Below, in pieces: positions 1-9,440 of a stretch of DNA of 33,599 nucleotides. The translations under genes were made by a program, and so were the position numbers. The first letter of the stretch is position 1. The number at the start of each line of letters is the position of its first letter. Under the pieces are notes generated by a model. It did not search any database. It saw nothing but the letters and a program-made list of their open reading frames with translations, and was not told the origin of the DNA. This stretch comes from Sperchopsis tessellata (taxonomy: Eukaryota; Arthropoda; Insecta; Coleoptera; Hydrophilidae). The stretch covers positions 1-33,599 of the forward strand of contig JAWQRN010000225.1 of the NCBI GenBank assembly GCA_033557685.1, given 5' to 3'.

Positions 1-400
1 GCTCGATGATTGGTTTGCCTCAAAAGAGCAACAGTTTTTTTGGCGTGGCATCCACAAATTGCCAGAGAGATGGAAAATATGTATAGCTAGCGATGGGCAA
101 TACTTTTAATAAAATATTTTTTACCATTTTCATACAATAAATGTGTATTTTCTCTAAGAAAAAATTCCGGTTTCTTATTTACAAATCTGGTATACCCTAT
201 TGCACCTGATCTCTCGGTTGATTTTATCCTACTTTTGCATTAAAATGTGCACTTGAACTTTTTGAAGATCTGTCACCTCTTCATAGAACCCTTCGACCTT
301 TTAGATATATAGTAGGTTATGTTAACTAACAGGATAGTCAAAACAACTGTGTAATACAAGCGTGAGAGGCTGTTATATGCAAGCTTTATTTATTCAGTAA
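1..400. other. Unassigned AT-rich sequence
   Basis: I see no coding, RNA or repeat feature that I can support here. The minus strand gives short open stretches with no family motif that I recognise. The stretch directly downstream, on the minus strand, of the hammerhead-like motif at 407-437 could be the end of a decayed Penelope-like element, but no protein remnant confirms this. Confidence 0.5.
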
Positions 401-406
401 GTTAAC

Positions 407-437
407 GTTTCGGAAACCATATGTTTCCATTTTCAAA
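407..437 (-). ncRNA. Possible hammerhead ribozyme relic (PLE flank)
   Basis: Read on the minus strand, this is TTGAAAAT, then a perfect 6-bp hairpin (GGAAAC, loop ATATG, GTTTCC), then GAAAC. Hammerhead ribozymes have the order CUGANGA, stem II, GAAA. Here stem II and GAAA are perfect, but the first core block fits only with two changes and an extra base. Penelope-like elements are known to carry hammerhead motifs in their flanks, and two better examples occur in this window next to GIY-YIG remnants. No GIY-YIG domain was found beside this one and stem I is unclear, so the call is weak. Confidence 0.3.
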
Positions 438-444
438 ACCCTAC

Positions 445-1700
445 ATATAAAAGAGATAAAATCAAATTAGCTAAGTTGACATGCTAAAATATTAAATAGT
501 AGGACGAAAACCTACCAGGCTAATACCGTATACTGGTTAGTGCAAAACTAGAGGAAAACTTCGCAGTGTTAACTTGCGACATCACACCAAGGCAGTCCTT
601 GTACAAACAGGTTATGTTTTTATTTATAAATAGTTTACCTTTCACACATCGATTGACAGTCATAAACACTAATATTACTATACTACTTATACTATCTTAG
701 AACCTCTTCCTAAACATATTGGCATTACTTCTATCCACAACCTCACCCCCAACTCACTAGATTGTTTTTAGGCTTCGACATCAACTCCTTCCAAAGAAAT
801 GGGTGGAGTGGTGAACTGAGTACAATTCTCAGACTGCACAAAAGGTATATCGCACAGACCTCACAAAAACTTAGTATAAGAAAGACAGGTTACAAGAGTG
901 ATTTTCTATGCAAGCCTATGATATGTGGGCTTAGTTCATATTAATAATATCTCACATAACATGGATTTTGAAAATGTTAATGTCCTGGTGGAGGTTGAGT
1001 CTAATCAGAATAAAAGGAGCTTTTTTAGAGATGTGTCACATAAGGTTTCAAAATGACACTCTCAATTTTAAATGAGATTTTATTTAGTGCTTAGACTTGT
1101 TAAAACAGAAAATCTTCTTACCTCCTCTTCCATCGGTATGATAATGTCTTTGGTATTAACGACTGGTGCTCTATTCTATTTGCCCTTTTGTGTATCTTCA
1201 TAATTTACCTTACCCAAAAACGGGTATATGTCTATACTTTTATTCGTATGTATAGATCTACTCTATTTTATTCAAGACGCCCCCCTGTTTACCAGAACAC
1301 ATGATCTTGCGGCGGACTGCCGTCTTATTAACATAATCCTATCTCTACATTTTGTCAGACATTTTAACATGTTTTTTTTATTATTTTCTTTGAGTCTTGT
1401 TAGTCTTTAATTTTTGCTATACACCCCCATCTCTAGGCGAAGTTTTCTTGTAATTGTTAGGTATCCCTAACGCAAAATTTCTCTTCGTCACATTGAGTTG
1501 AAGCTTGCTATATGAAACATTTCATAGTAAGTTGTATATATTTTATAGTAATTAGTTTTGCTGTTTGTATGTGGTAGGGTCCAATTACCTAGCCACACTT
1601 AAGATCAGTGGTACTCTGAAATAGCTATATACGGCATTGGATACCTCATTCATACGTAAAACTAATACTGCTTATTATTATGTCAGTATGGCCACGATAA
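445..1700. other. Unassigned AT-rich sequence
   Basis: There is no recognisable gene or element. Two 60-codon open frames on the plus strand (762-944 and 1,228-1,410) have no family motif and are the size expected by chance. The minus strand around 1,080-1,440 is purine-rich and reads a little like the EN-RT linker of a LINE, but I could not match it to a specific motif. Confidence 0.5.
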
Positions 1701-1715
1701 TTTTTATATCATATT

Positions 1716-1790
1716 TTATATATATATATATATATATATTTGTGTGTGTATGTATATATGTATATTTGTATGTATGTAGGTGTGATAGAG
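1716..1790. repeat. (TA)n / (TGTA)n microsatellite
   Basis: A run of about 12 TA units passes into imperfect TGTG and TGTATGTA repeats. It lies just left of the SINE target site and is not part of the SINE. Confidence 0.85.
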
Positions 1791-1827
1791 GATTGGAGAG
1801 ATACAGATAGATCTAGGAAAAAATGGT

Positions 1828-1842
1828 TAGTTGGTGATGTTG
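1828..1842. repeat. Left target-site duplication of SINE
   Basis: The 15-bp sequence TAGTTGGTGATGTTG matches the copy at 2,157-2,171 at 14 of 15 positions. The pair brackets the tRNA-headed element exactly: one copy touches its AT-rich tail and the other touches the first base of the tRNA-like head. Confidence 0.85.
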
Positions 1843-2156
1843 TTTGTTTATTATTTATTTGTTTATTTAACTTCGGCCTATTTCCGTTGCTATGGCCAAT
1901 CACCGATGCCAGATATTAGGCTCCCTCACCTGGGACTTTTGTAAATTTCGGTGTTACAAATGGAATTGGGTTCTTTTACGTGCGTGTTGTCTTCAATTTA
2001 CCGATAATACACGGGACCCACCGTTTTACGTTCCTTCCGGAAGTCGAGCAGTATAAAGACTTTTCTCTGATCACAAACCGCCGACCGCCGCTGAGACTCG
2101 AACCCGAGACCCTACGCTTAGTAGCCTAGTACTTAGCCACTGAGCTACGAGACGGC
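1843..2156 (-). mobile_element. tRNA-derived SINE, full length
   Basis: Read on the minus strand, the element starts at 2,156 with a tRNA-like head. An A-box-like TAGCTCAGTGG follows after nine bases, and a B-box-like GGTTCGAGTC comes about 45 bases further on. These are the internal RNA polymerase III promoter blocks of tRNA-derived SINEs. The T-stem pairs poorly, so this is not a working tRNA gene. A body of about 200 bp includes CGGGACCC and CCGTTTTACG words (given here in plus-strand sense). They resemble a conserved central SINE domain, but I cannot name the domain with confidence. The 3' end is an AT-rich tail of TAAA/CAAA units. Total length is 314 bp, and a 15-bp duplication flanks it with one mismatch. 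Head, body, tail and duplication all being present argues for a relatively young and complete insertion. Such elements are moved by LINE machinery, but the partner cannot be identified from this sequence. Confidence 0.85.
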
Positions 2157-2171
2157 TAGTTGGTAATGTTG
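2157..2171. repeat. Right target-site duplication of SINE
   Basis: TAGTTGGTAATGTTG is the partner of 1,828-1,842 with a single G/A difference. It directly follows the tRNA-like head of the minus-strand SINE. Confidence 0.85.
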
Positions 2172-2935
2172 AGATTCTGAAAGGTTGCCAAGTAAGAAGT
2201 AGATTAAATAGAAAGGCATGTATGACAAGGTGTTTGGAGTTATTAGAGGGTAAATAATTTTGCCAAGGAAGAGGGGAATCGAGAAGGTTTACAACTTATA
2301 GTACACACGCCAAAAATTATTAGTAAGGCCATGCAGTTAGAATTATTTAGACTTTTCATGGTTAACTTGCTTCTAAAAAATCTTATTCATGATAATCTTG
2401 GGAAATACACTTAAGGATACATAAATTTGTGTGTTGGAAATTTACAACATGTGTATGTTGGTTATGTTGATGTGTAGGCGACACCTAATGAACACAAGTA
2501 ATTAATTTAGAAAAAACAAGAAACATCTGCGTATATGAAAAACGAATATTTTCCAAAAATGTAATACTAATTTCGAATTACATCCAAATTGATCGGATGG
2601 TGATGGTATATGGAATTGCACATTTATGTGGCGTAGCAGATTTTCTACTATAATGCGTTATGTCAATCAAGTATCCTATTACACAAAACCACACGAATAA
2701 TTCAATGTGAACCCTTACAGACAATGTAATCATCGCGCATCAGGTATTCACTAGCATTCATAAGCATCGACTTGGTCAACAAAACTGAGGCCAGGAAATA
2801 AAACCAACTGTGGTGGTGAGGCAGCGCTGACAGGGACAGCGCGATAAATTTTAGAATAAATAATCTGTGAGCAATGATATATCTATTAAGTGTTGTGGGC
2901 ACTGAGCTTAACTCATACATAATCTACGGCCTCGG
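2172..2935. other. Unassigned sequence
   Basis: No feature is supported. A 72-codon minus-strand frame (2,702-2,920) has no recognisable motif and is within chance expectation. Confidence 0.5.
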
Positions 2936-2939
2936 CTGT

Positions 2940-3260
2940 TTAACAAGAGGTTGTCAACAACAGAACGGGGAACGCCCGGTGTCGAGGTGAATATTAAATC
3001 AGACAGTTGATTGCCGGACCCGCCCCCGTGATTACGTCATGTGTCATGTGTGCCGGTGACAGCTCTAGAACAATGCGGGACTGATTGCAGGCGAGATTGG
3101 AAGTGAGGAGCTAGTTGTTGCCTACAGAGGGTAAAGCAAGGCAAGTCGGAGAGTATGATGTCTATAGCAAGTCGTGGCAGGCTGAGAGCGGGAAGGAACC
3201 AGTCTAGATATGGGTTAGTTTGGGCTCACGATCCTCGTTTTGACGACAACAAACTCCTTT
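2940..3260. promoter_or_regulatory. CpG-rich, promoter-like patch
   Basis: This stretch is clearly richer in G+C and CpG than its surroundings. It holds a GC-box-like CCGCCCCC (about 3,020-3,027) and, five bases on, TTACGTCA (3,032-3,039), which is the core of a CRE/ATF binding site. A 65-codon plus-strand frame starts at 3,155 and matches no family I know. The patch could be a promoter with a first exon, an enhancer, or the GC-rich 5' UTR of an unrecognised element. No TATA box or clear splice donor settles it. Confidence 0.3.
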
Positions 3261-3269
3261 CTCCCCCCA

Positions 3270-3550
3270 ATTGCGCTTTGCACTTTCTGCAAAGACGTTT
3301 TATTTCCTGGTCGATTATGCTTCTGTCTAGATTGATGACTGCGATATGCTGATAGGTTGCGAAATTCGATATGTTCATATGGAGTTCGTTCTACGAACTT
3401 TTGATTCACACGTGCGATTTGCTTTCAAATTTTACCCTATGATGTCACGATGTCTGATTGTTGTTGAGATTACATCATTTCATTTCATGTTTCCACATCC
3501 TTGATATGTGATCAAAATATGTATACAAAAACAATATGCATTTATTTTGA
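3270..3550. other. Unassigned sequence left of LINE A
   Basis: There is no recognisable coding or repeat content between the CpG-rich patch and the first base shared with the dispersed repeat at 3,557. Confidence 0.5.
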
Positions 3551-3556
3551 ACTAAC

Positions 3557-3710
3557 AATGATAACGTACATACAAATTGTTTAAAAAAAAAACTTTAGGT
3601 AAGTCTGTGTATATACATACATACATATTAATATATGTACATATATAAACACCCTCGGGGGATCCTGCAATTCCTAGAGGGCGCGTCTCCGAGTGGCAGA
3701 TGAGAGAATG
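3557..3710 (+). repeat. Dispersed repeat, copy 1 (LINE A 5' UTR)
   Basis: This segment is repeated at 7,492-7,631 on the same strand. The copies differ by a few substitutions and by length changes in the A run and the TA/CATA microsatellite. They share AATGATAACGTACATACAAA at the left and GTCTCCGAGTGGCAGATGAG near the right. In this copy the sequence continues past 3,710 into the rest of LINE A. A hairpin at 3,652-3,681 (CCCTCGGGG pairing with TTCCTAGAGGG) is also kept in copy 2. Confidence 0.9.
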
Positions 3711-5840
3711 CCTGTCAGATATGTAAGGTAGGAGCCCAACTTGCACGGACCAATAGGAACAATTTGCAGGGCATGCTAACAACCAATGGCATAAGATAGC
3801 AGATGAGCATGTACAAGGTACGCATCTATTCTACATTAGGAACGGCTTATCGACGGCATCTTTCCTCCATAAAAGTACGGCCAATATTAAACTTGTTAAA
3901 CCGCAGAATTGTTACATTAGCAATAGAAATGGTAAAAAGAGACTAAAATATTAGAAGCTGCACTCAGTGAAAAACTAACTTCAGAAAACATCGATAAAGA
4001 GTGGGATATAATAAAAAAAAACTATTAGAAAAGTAGTCACAGAAGATATCGCCACAAAATCAAACGATAGAAATGCCGGATGGTACGATAAAGTGTGCAG
4101 GAACATAAGAAGAGAAAAGGACAATCCACGTAAGAAAATGATGCAGACAAATACAAGAACCAATGAAGAAGAGTATATTAAGGAAAGGAAAACTTCCACA
4201 AGGAAATGTAAGTCCAAAAAGAAGGAATACATTAAAACCAAAACCTTCAACATACAACAAAATTTTATGCGTGGAAATATTAAAGACAATCATGATTGAA
4301 ACCACAGGCTTTCAACCAAAATGTAACATATGTAGAAATAAGGATGGTGCAATAATAAAATAGTGGATAGATGGAAACATAATTTCGATGAGTAGCACAG
4401 TAGAAATCATGAGCGAATATCCCTCAATAGAAGAAATGCAGGAATTCATAACGATAATGAAGAACAACAAAGCTCCAGGAGAGGATAACATCACCGATGA
4501 GTTACTTAAAAACAGTGGTCATACGATATTGTTAAGGATGCACAGATTGATATTGGTATGCTGGAAGAATGAAGTAATACCTGAAAAGTGGAAACTAGTT
4601 CTTATTTTTCCATTACACAAAACGTGATATAAATCCGTATGCGATAATTATCGAGGTATCACGTTTCTTAGAGTAGGATACAATATACTATCAAGCATAA
4701 TACATGAAATGGTAAGAGTGTACGCAGAGATAATTTTGAGAGATTACCAGTGCGATTTCCGAAACAACAGATTTACGATAGACCAGATCTTCCTAGACAG
4801 ACGCTAGAGAAGTGTTACGAACATGGCATTGATGTGCCCTGTTTATTTGTAGACTTTAAAAAAGCTTTCGATAACCTCCTCACAAATGAACTTGAAGTGG
4901 TCTTACAAATGATGGGAATCCCCGGTGAAACTTGTACCACTGTCAATGGCAACAATGGATAACTCAGCAGCGAAAGTACTTGTATAAAACACCAAATCTG
5001 AGTTATTCAAAATTAAATCAGGTGTTAGACAAGGAGACGCATTGTCGGCGCTAATTTTCAACCTCGTCTTGCTTCAGCAATCGTTAGCTTTGACAAAGGT
5101 GGGAGTCTGTTCACAAAATCACATATAGTATGTGCATAAGCCGATTATATTATGATAATGAGTAGGAAACGGACTTAAGATAAATGAAGCAATAACGAAG
5201 TATATGAAAGTATCACGAAACGAAATCGTAAGAATGCCTCAAGGTGTTGACATTGCAGAATATAACTTCGAAGGTTTGGAGAATTTCAGGTATTTGGGTG
5301 CCATATTTAACTCCACGAATACCATTACATATGCAATTAAAGATCGTATTCAAGCTGCCAACAGATACTGTTATGCTTATTTAAGGTTGTTTTATTCAGT
5401 ATTGCTCTCTTTCTTAGTGAAAATCAGTATATATAAGATGCTAATTAGATACGTTCTAACCTACGCATGAAAGCGCACTGCTTTTGCTCCAGAACAAAAT
5501 ATATGGAGCGATTTGCGAAGATGGTATGTACCATACTCGGTATAATCACGAGTTGGACGAGATGATTGGAGGAGGAAATGTCGTACTGTTGGTGAATGCG
5601 CGGAATTTCGGGAACTTCCTGAACATGGGAGAGAATAGAGCACAGAAAAAGTCTTCGTTTCGACACCTGTATCGCGTAGAGCAAGGGGACGACCTATAAA
5701 ACGCTGGGAGGATAATGTTGTGCAAGACCTCAGGAACATGAGCATAGTCGATTTACAAAATAAGGCAGAAGGCAAACCAGCTTGGAGCAGGCTGGTGTCA
5801 GATTCCAAAACCAACCTCGGGTTGTAGTGCTAAAGGACAA
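3557..5840 (+). mobile_element. LINE A: internally deleted non-LTR retrotransposon
   Basis: The order of parts is a 5' UTR (3,557-3,920), the EN-RT linker (about 3,940-4,340) and the reverse transcriptase. RT landmarks are KAPGEDNITDELL near 4,470, YQCDFRNNRFTIDQIF near 4,746, motif A FVDFKKAFDN near 4,846, and SGVRQGDALSALIFNLVL near 5,018. The catalytic FADD box is degraded to ADY (5,140-5,148). The thumb region has LENFRYLGAIFN near 5,276, and the C-terminal region ends with RPIKRWEDNVVQDL near 5,692. The endonuclease domain that should lie between the 5' UTR and the linker is missing, so the copy keeps both ends but has an internal deletion. Stops and frameshifts run throughout, so no protein can be made. 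The general type is the large group of insect LINEs with a long linker and an arginine-rich end before the C-terminus. I do not assign a clade. Confidence 0.85.
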
Positions 5841-5869
5841 AGACAACTAGCAGTAAGGCAGGGTGACGA

Positions 5870-6310
5870 GTTATTCCTCAACTCCCCAACATACTAGAAA
5901 CAATAAAACCACGGCCCTCATTCTCCGTAGGCCTGATAATCCCCATTAAAGGAAGTATTAGGACAAGCGTAAGAAGGCTGAGGATGCTAAGAATTCGCGG
6001 AGCATAAACAGTAATACCAAAAATAATAAATGTTTGCACTTACAACTGCCGCGCATTATCTAGCGAGGTATTTTAGCTGGAGCTTAAAAACAGATTTGCC
6101 GCTCTGGAAATACATAGTGTTGCCGATAATGTGTTTCATATTTCTACGAAACTACTACGGACTTTCTACGCCACTTGTCATCATTCCATAGCCGCTCCAG
6201 AGAAATCCAGAGGGTGCCAGCGGAAATCTCGCCATCATATAAAACCAAGGGAAACCAGCGGAGCTGAGTCGATTAACAAGATCTACTACCAAATTGAGTT
6301 CTGATGATCC
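5870..6310 (+). mobile_element. RTE-like LINE, 5' part (5' UTR, start of EN, linker)
   Basis: After an untranslated leader, VCTYNCRALSSEV is readable near 6,031. This is the start of the AP-like endonuclease found in RTE-type LINEs. The rest of the endonuclease is missing. The frame resumes with LKNRFAALEIHS near 6,087, which reads like the EN-RT linker of the same LINE type. Linker-like sequence continues to about 6,310 and then stops. MRRREIKVKLREEGR, the next expected piece, appears near 7,112, beyond a Penelope-like remnant. I infer that 5,870-6,310 and 7,090-8,760 were once one element that a PLE insertion split. Confidence 0.6.
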
Positions 6311-6383
6311 AATGTGACGCAGATAGTGTTAATGTAAACTATGTACTTTAATATAAATTACACGCATTCTAAGAAAATTTGAC

Positions 6384-6728
6384 ATGAAAACAGTATTCTC
6401 CTTAATACAAAAGATTTCACAAATTCTTCCTTCTTTAAAAAATGTCATTCCGTTGCAAAGCGAAGGAGTTTATCAGATCCTTTGTTCCTGTGGTAAGGTA
6501 TATATTGGAGAAACTAAGCGTACAAATGCTACTCGTTTAAAGGAGCACGAACGCTGTACTGGTCTGGGATATATTATTCAGTCAGCCGTGGCTGAACATC
6601 ATCATGAAGCTTGTCACACCATTATGTTCCAAGATACTAAAGTCTTAACTCGGGAGTCCAGAAAATTCCGAGAAGGCATTGAGGTCTATAATCGCCTCAA
6701 CAATATCAATAGAGACGATAGTGTTTAA
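6384..6728 (+). pseudogene. GIY-YIG endonuclease domain of Penelope-like element
   Basis: This is a 114-codon open frame. Residues 28-46 read GVYQILCSCGKVYIGETKR, which carries the GIY and YIG halves of the motif and the Cys-x-Cys between them that is common in Penelope-like elements. RLKEHERC follows, with the conserved arginine. Further on are an E-H-x-H-E stretch and REGIEVYNRLNNINRDDS, which matches the usual end of the domain and contains the candidate catalytic glutamate. In a live element this domain nicks target DNA for the linked reverse transcriptase. The frame is open from the start shown to the stop, so it is one of the best preserved pieces here, but without its RT it is only a remnant. 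The ATG is probably not a true start, because the domain normally follows the RT in one long protein. Confidence 0.85.
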
Positions 6729-6890
6729 CTACCAATTGCTTGGCGAATCCCCCTCTCTCATTTATCTCCTGCACTTTAGTACACTTTAAGGAATTCGGCA
6801 ACAATCGCCCAAACGCACCGGCCATGCGCTAGTGCGCATCCCCCACTTCATTCCTTACCTATATGGTATAAGCATGATCCGGCCGAGTTT

Positions 6891-6967
6891 GGATCAGTGC
6901 AGTGAGTTCATTCATTGAAGTAACATCACTGGCTTTGAAAATGTCCCTTGCAACAGTGGAGGAAACG
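6891..6967 (+). ncRNA. Hammerhead ribozyme-like relic of PLE 1
   Basis: Order on the plus strand: GGATC, then a stem I of CAGTG (6,900-6,904) pairing with CACTG (6,927-6,931), then a core block TTTGAAAATG in place of CTGANGA. A weak stem II follows (GTCCC against GTGGA), and then the hallmark GAAACG (6,962-6,967). The core carries at least two changes, so activity is unlikely. Its position about 200 bp after the GIY-YIG stop codon fits the known location of hammerhead motifs in Penelope-like elements. Confidence 0.45.
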
Positions 6968-7330
6968 TCGGCACTTGTCAGAGCCTTTATACGGTTTCCA
7001 CCTGGAAACAACATTTACATGTTAATCTTGTTGAGCAGTTATTTGTGATGAGGTAATAACATTACATTATAATTTATTGAACAATAGTAAAAATGATTCG
7101 AAAAAATACCAAGACGCTACAAATGCGGCGTAGAGAAATAAAAGTAAAGTTAAGAGAAGAAGGCAGAATATAGAATATGTGGAACTTTCAAAGACCATTA
7201 AAAAGCGGATAAAGGAATATGTTAGAAGATATAGATATGAAGCCACTATCCAGGCAATATAGTAGCATATAAGCTATAAACAGAGACTTATGATCGGAAA
7301 AAATGTACACAATAGCCCTCAGATCTACAA

Positions 7331-7489
7331 ACGGAGAAACAGTTGATGATAAAGAGAAAATCCTTGGAGTGATTAGAAAGTCTTATTGAAATGAACTCAA
7401 CTATATAAACATATCTTCCAAGGAAGACGTTCCACTGATATTACCTTCAGAAGTTGCACATGCTCTAAAATGAATGGAATGTGAAAAAA
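7331..7489 (+). repeat. 159-bp direct duplication, left copy
   Basis: It matches 7,632-7,790 at 157 of 159 positions, with a constant offset of 301 bp. It codes for the pre-RT segment of the RTE-like LINE, so this part of the protein is doubled. The copies flank a 142-bp fragment of a different LINE (7,490-7,631). Confidence 0.95.
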
Positions 7490-7631
7490 ATAATGATAAC
7501 GTACATACAAATTGTTTAAAAAAGCTTGAGGTAAGTCTGTGTATATATATTAATATATGTACATATATAACACCCTCGGGGGATCCTGCAACCCCTGGAG
7601 GGCGCGTCTCCGAGTGGCAGATGAGAGAATG
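7490..7631 (+). repeat. Dispersed repeat, copy 2 (LINE A 5' UTR fragment)
   Basis: This is a 142-bp fragment closely matching 3,557-3,710 in LINE A, and it ends exactly at both edges of the 159-bp duplication. It holds only 5' UTR sequence. That is odd, because LINE insertions normally keep the 3' end and lose the 5' end. It contains the hairpin CCCTCGGGG against CCCCTGGAGGG (7,573-7,602). Compared with copy 1, the stem keeps pairing through G-U in place of G-C. Confidence 0.9.
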
Positions 7632-7790
7632 ACGGAGAAACAGTTGATGATAATGAGAAAATCCTTGGAGTGATTAGAAAGTCTTATTGAGATGAACTCA
7701 ACTATATAAACATATCTTCCAAGGAAGACGTTCCACTGATATTACCTTCAGAAGTTGCACATGCTCTAAAATGAATGGAATGTGAAAAAA
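7632..7790 (+). repeat. 159-bp direct duplication, right copy
   Basis: This is the partner of 7,331-7,489, with two substitutions. The rest of the RTE-like RT continues directly from this copy (TRWENGITFNILKFPRD near 7,794). Confidence 0.95.
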
Positions 7791-8764
7791 CACGATGGGA
7801 GAATGGGATCACCTTTAACATTCTAAAATTTCCTAGAGATGACAAATATACAGTTCTGACAGAACATATATATACATATTGAAATATATAAAAAAGTTGA
7901 AACAAAAGAGATACCATCTTGGAATAATGTAACAATTAATTGTATCTACAAAAAAAAAATAAAGAAGATCTCAACGATTACCATCCAATCAGACTCATAT
8001 CTGTAGCTTACAAGATCCTCACCAAAATAATGACGAATCGTCTTACAGACCAATTAGATCACTATTAGCCACAATCACATCGTGTGTGAATTGTTATCTA
8101 GAAGTAAATTGCCACTACTTTATGCTTTTGTAAACTACGAAAAAGCATTTTACTCGATCAAGACATCTGCAGTTAATAAATCTTTGGTACAAAATAGCAT
8201 TGAATCTTCCTCTAAATACACCTAATTCAAAACATGTGTGAAAATTCTACATCAAACGTTAAATTACAGGAAAAATCGGAAACTATTTTCAACCAAAAAT
8301 ATGATAGACAAGAAGACTCCGTATTGTGCAAGTTGTACAGTGCAGTTTTAGATTAAATATTTCGAGAACTTAGTTGGGAACAAAAGGACATTCAAGTGAA
8401 TGAAAAACATTTTAACCTCTTAAGATTTGCAGATGATATCGTGCTATTTGTACAACTGAACGTCTATGCAACATATTTAAATCGCGGATACCATTGTGAT
8501 CGAAACAGTTTTCAATGAGTGTGTTTTGACTGGGATGACGTATGATAGTGAGACGTGGACTTTAATGGCCTCGCATATACAGAAACAATGAAGTATCAAT
8601 AGATATATTATGGGTTTGAGAATTAGTGAGAGAAGGCATGGAGAAGAAGTCCGTCAAGGTCAAGGAATTTATAGGGACAGTGAAGAAGCAAAAGTGGAAA
8701 TAGGCAGACCATCTTGGAAAGATATCAAAGGAGTAAAGGGTACCCAATGTTTTAAGCAGTGGGG

Positions 8765-9440
8765 CGTTAACAACCCAAGCTCTGTAATTGTATTGTATGT
8801 TTTGATAAGTTTATTTATGCAACCATCGAGGCTACATAGTAATACGCCCAAAATGGTTGTAATATATACACAGAATTTTACCAAAATAAATTAAAAATAG
8901 TAATATTCTCAAGATAAGTTTTAAGATTGAATTTCCCTCCATGAAATTAAATAAATTTCCCATCTGAATGACAGCGTAATTAACAAAGAACAGTATTTTC
9001 AAAAATGTTCTACATAGGTGGTAAAGTACTAATAGCTTCCAATACTCTTGGTAATATGAGTTTAAAGTATCTTTTTCAAAAATATAATGAGTAATAGGGT
9101 GCGATGGCCAAATCAATTTTAAATGTAAGTTGGATCCAAAGAAGTTGAATTTAATCACAAATATAGTAATGAATAGATTTTCTATTTGCCAGTACTTGAA
9201 TGAATGACTTTGTCACCCTCACGTACTTGGGGTGTGCTTTAATCCAAGGAGACAAGAAGTTTAACCAAATACAAAGGACCGACCTTATTTGTGCCAAGGT
9301 GTATGAGATGAACCCTTTAAAAAGTAAGAATAGATATAAATTCTGGAAAAAGTGGTAATCAATTGAAACAGAAATTATATTACTCTAACTACTATTTAAG
9401 GCTTTGAATTTGACGGTAATCGTTCAGTAACCACCCCTTT
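8765..9440. other. Unassigned AT-rich sequence
   Basis: A 108-codon minus-strand frame (8,832-9,158) shows no recognised motif and is compositionally simple (Leu, Ile, Phe, Asn rich), as expected for random AT-rich DNA. No element boundary is visible apart from the end of the RTE-like RT. Confidence 0.5.

Larger units (their letters stand above)
6330..7065 (+). mobile_element. Penelope-like element 1, 3' end
   Basis: The only coding part left is the C-terminal GIY-YIG endonuclease (6,384-6,728). It is followed by about 200 bp of non-coding sequence and then a hammerhead-like motif (6,891-6,967). That order of GIY-YIG domain, short 3' region and ribozyme motif is typical of endonuclease-bearing Penelope-like retroelements. 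The reverse transcriptase is absent, as expected for a 5'-truncated copy. Both sides are flanked by pieces of what looks like a single RTE-like LINE. Exact termini and a target-site duplication could not be found by eye. Confidence 0.75.
7090..8760 (+). mobile_element. RTE-like LINE, RT part, with internal duplication
   Basis: The readable order is linker MRRREIKVKLREEGR near 7,112, and the pre-RT region (DKEKILGVIRKSY near 7,349, then DVPLILPSEVAHALK) present twice. The fingers follow with NDYHPIRLISVAYKILTK near 7,976 and motif A NYEKAFYSI near 8,134. The catalytic box is intact as LRFADDIVLFV (FADD at 8,426-8,437). A thumb-like TYDSETWTL lies near 8,540, and the C-terminal region has IGRPSWKDIKGVKGTQ near 8,699. 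This LINE is different from LINE A. It is the only RT remnant in the window whose FADD box is still perfect, but stops and frameshifts elsewhere make it dead. Its upstream part appears to be 5,870-6,310, on the other side of the PLE. Confidence 0.8.

Noticed and set aside
2090..2156. A functional tRNA gene on the minus strand
   Set aside because: A and B boxes are present, but the T-stem and acceptor do not pair properly, and target-site duplications bracket the whole 314 bp. It is a SINE head.
3981..4305. Hydrophobic minus-strand frames as membrane proteins
   Set aside because: They are antisense to the lysine- and glutamate-rich linker of LINE A, which makes Leu/Phe/Val-rich mirror frames.
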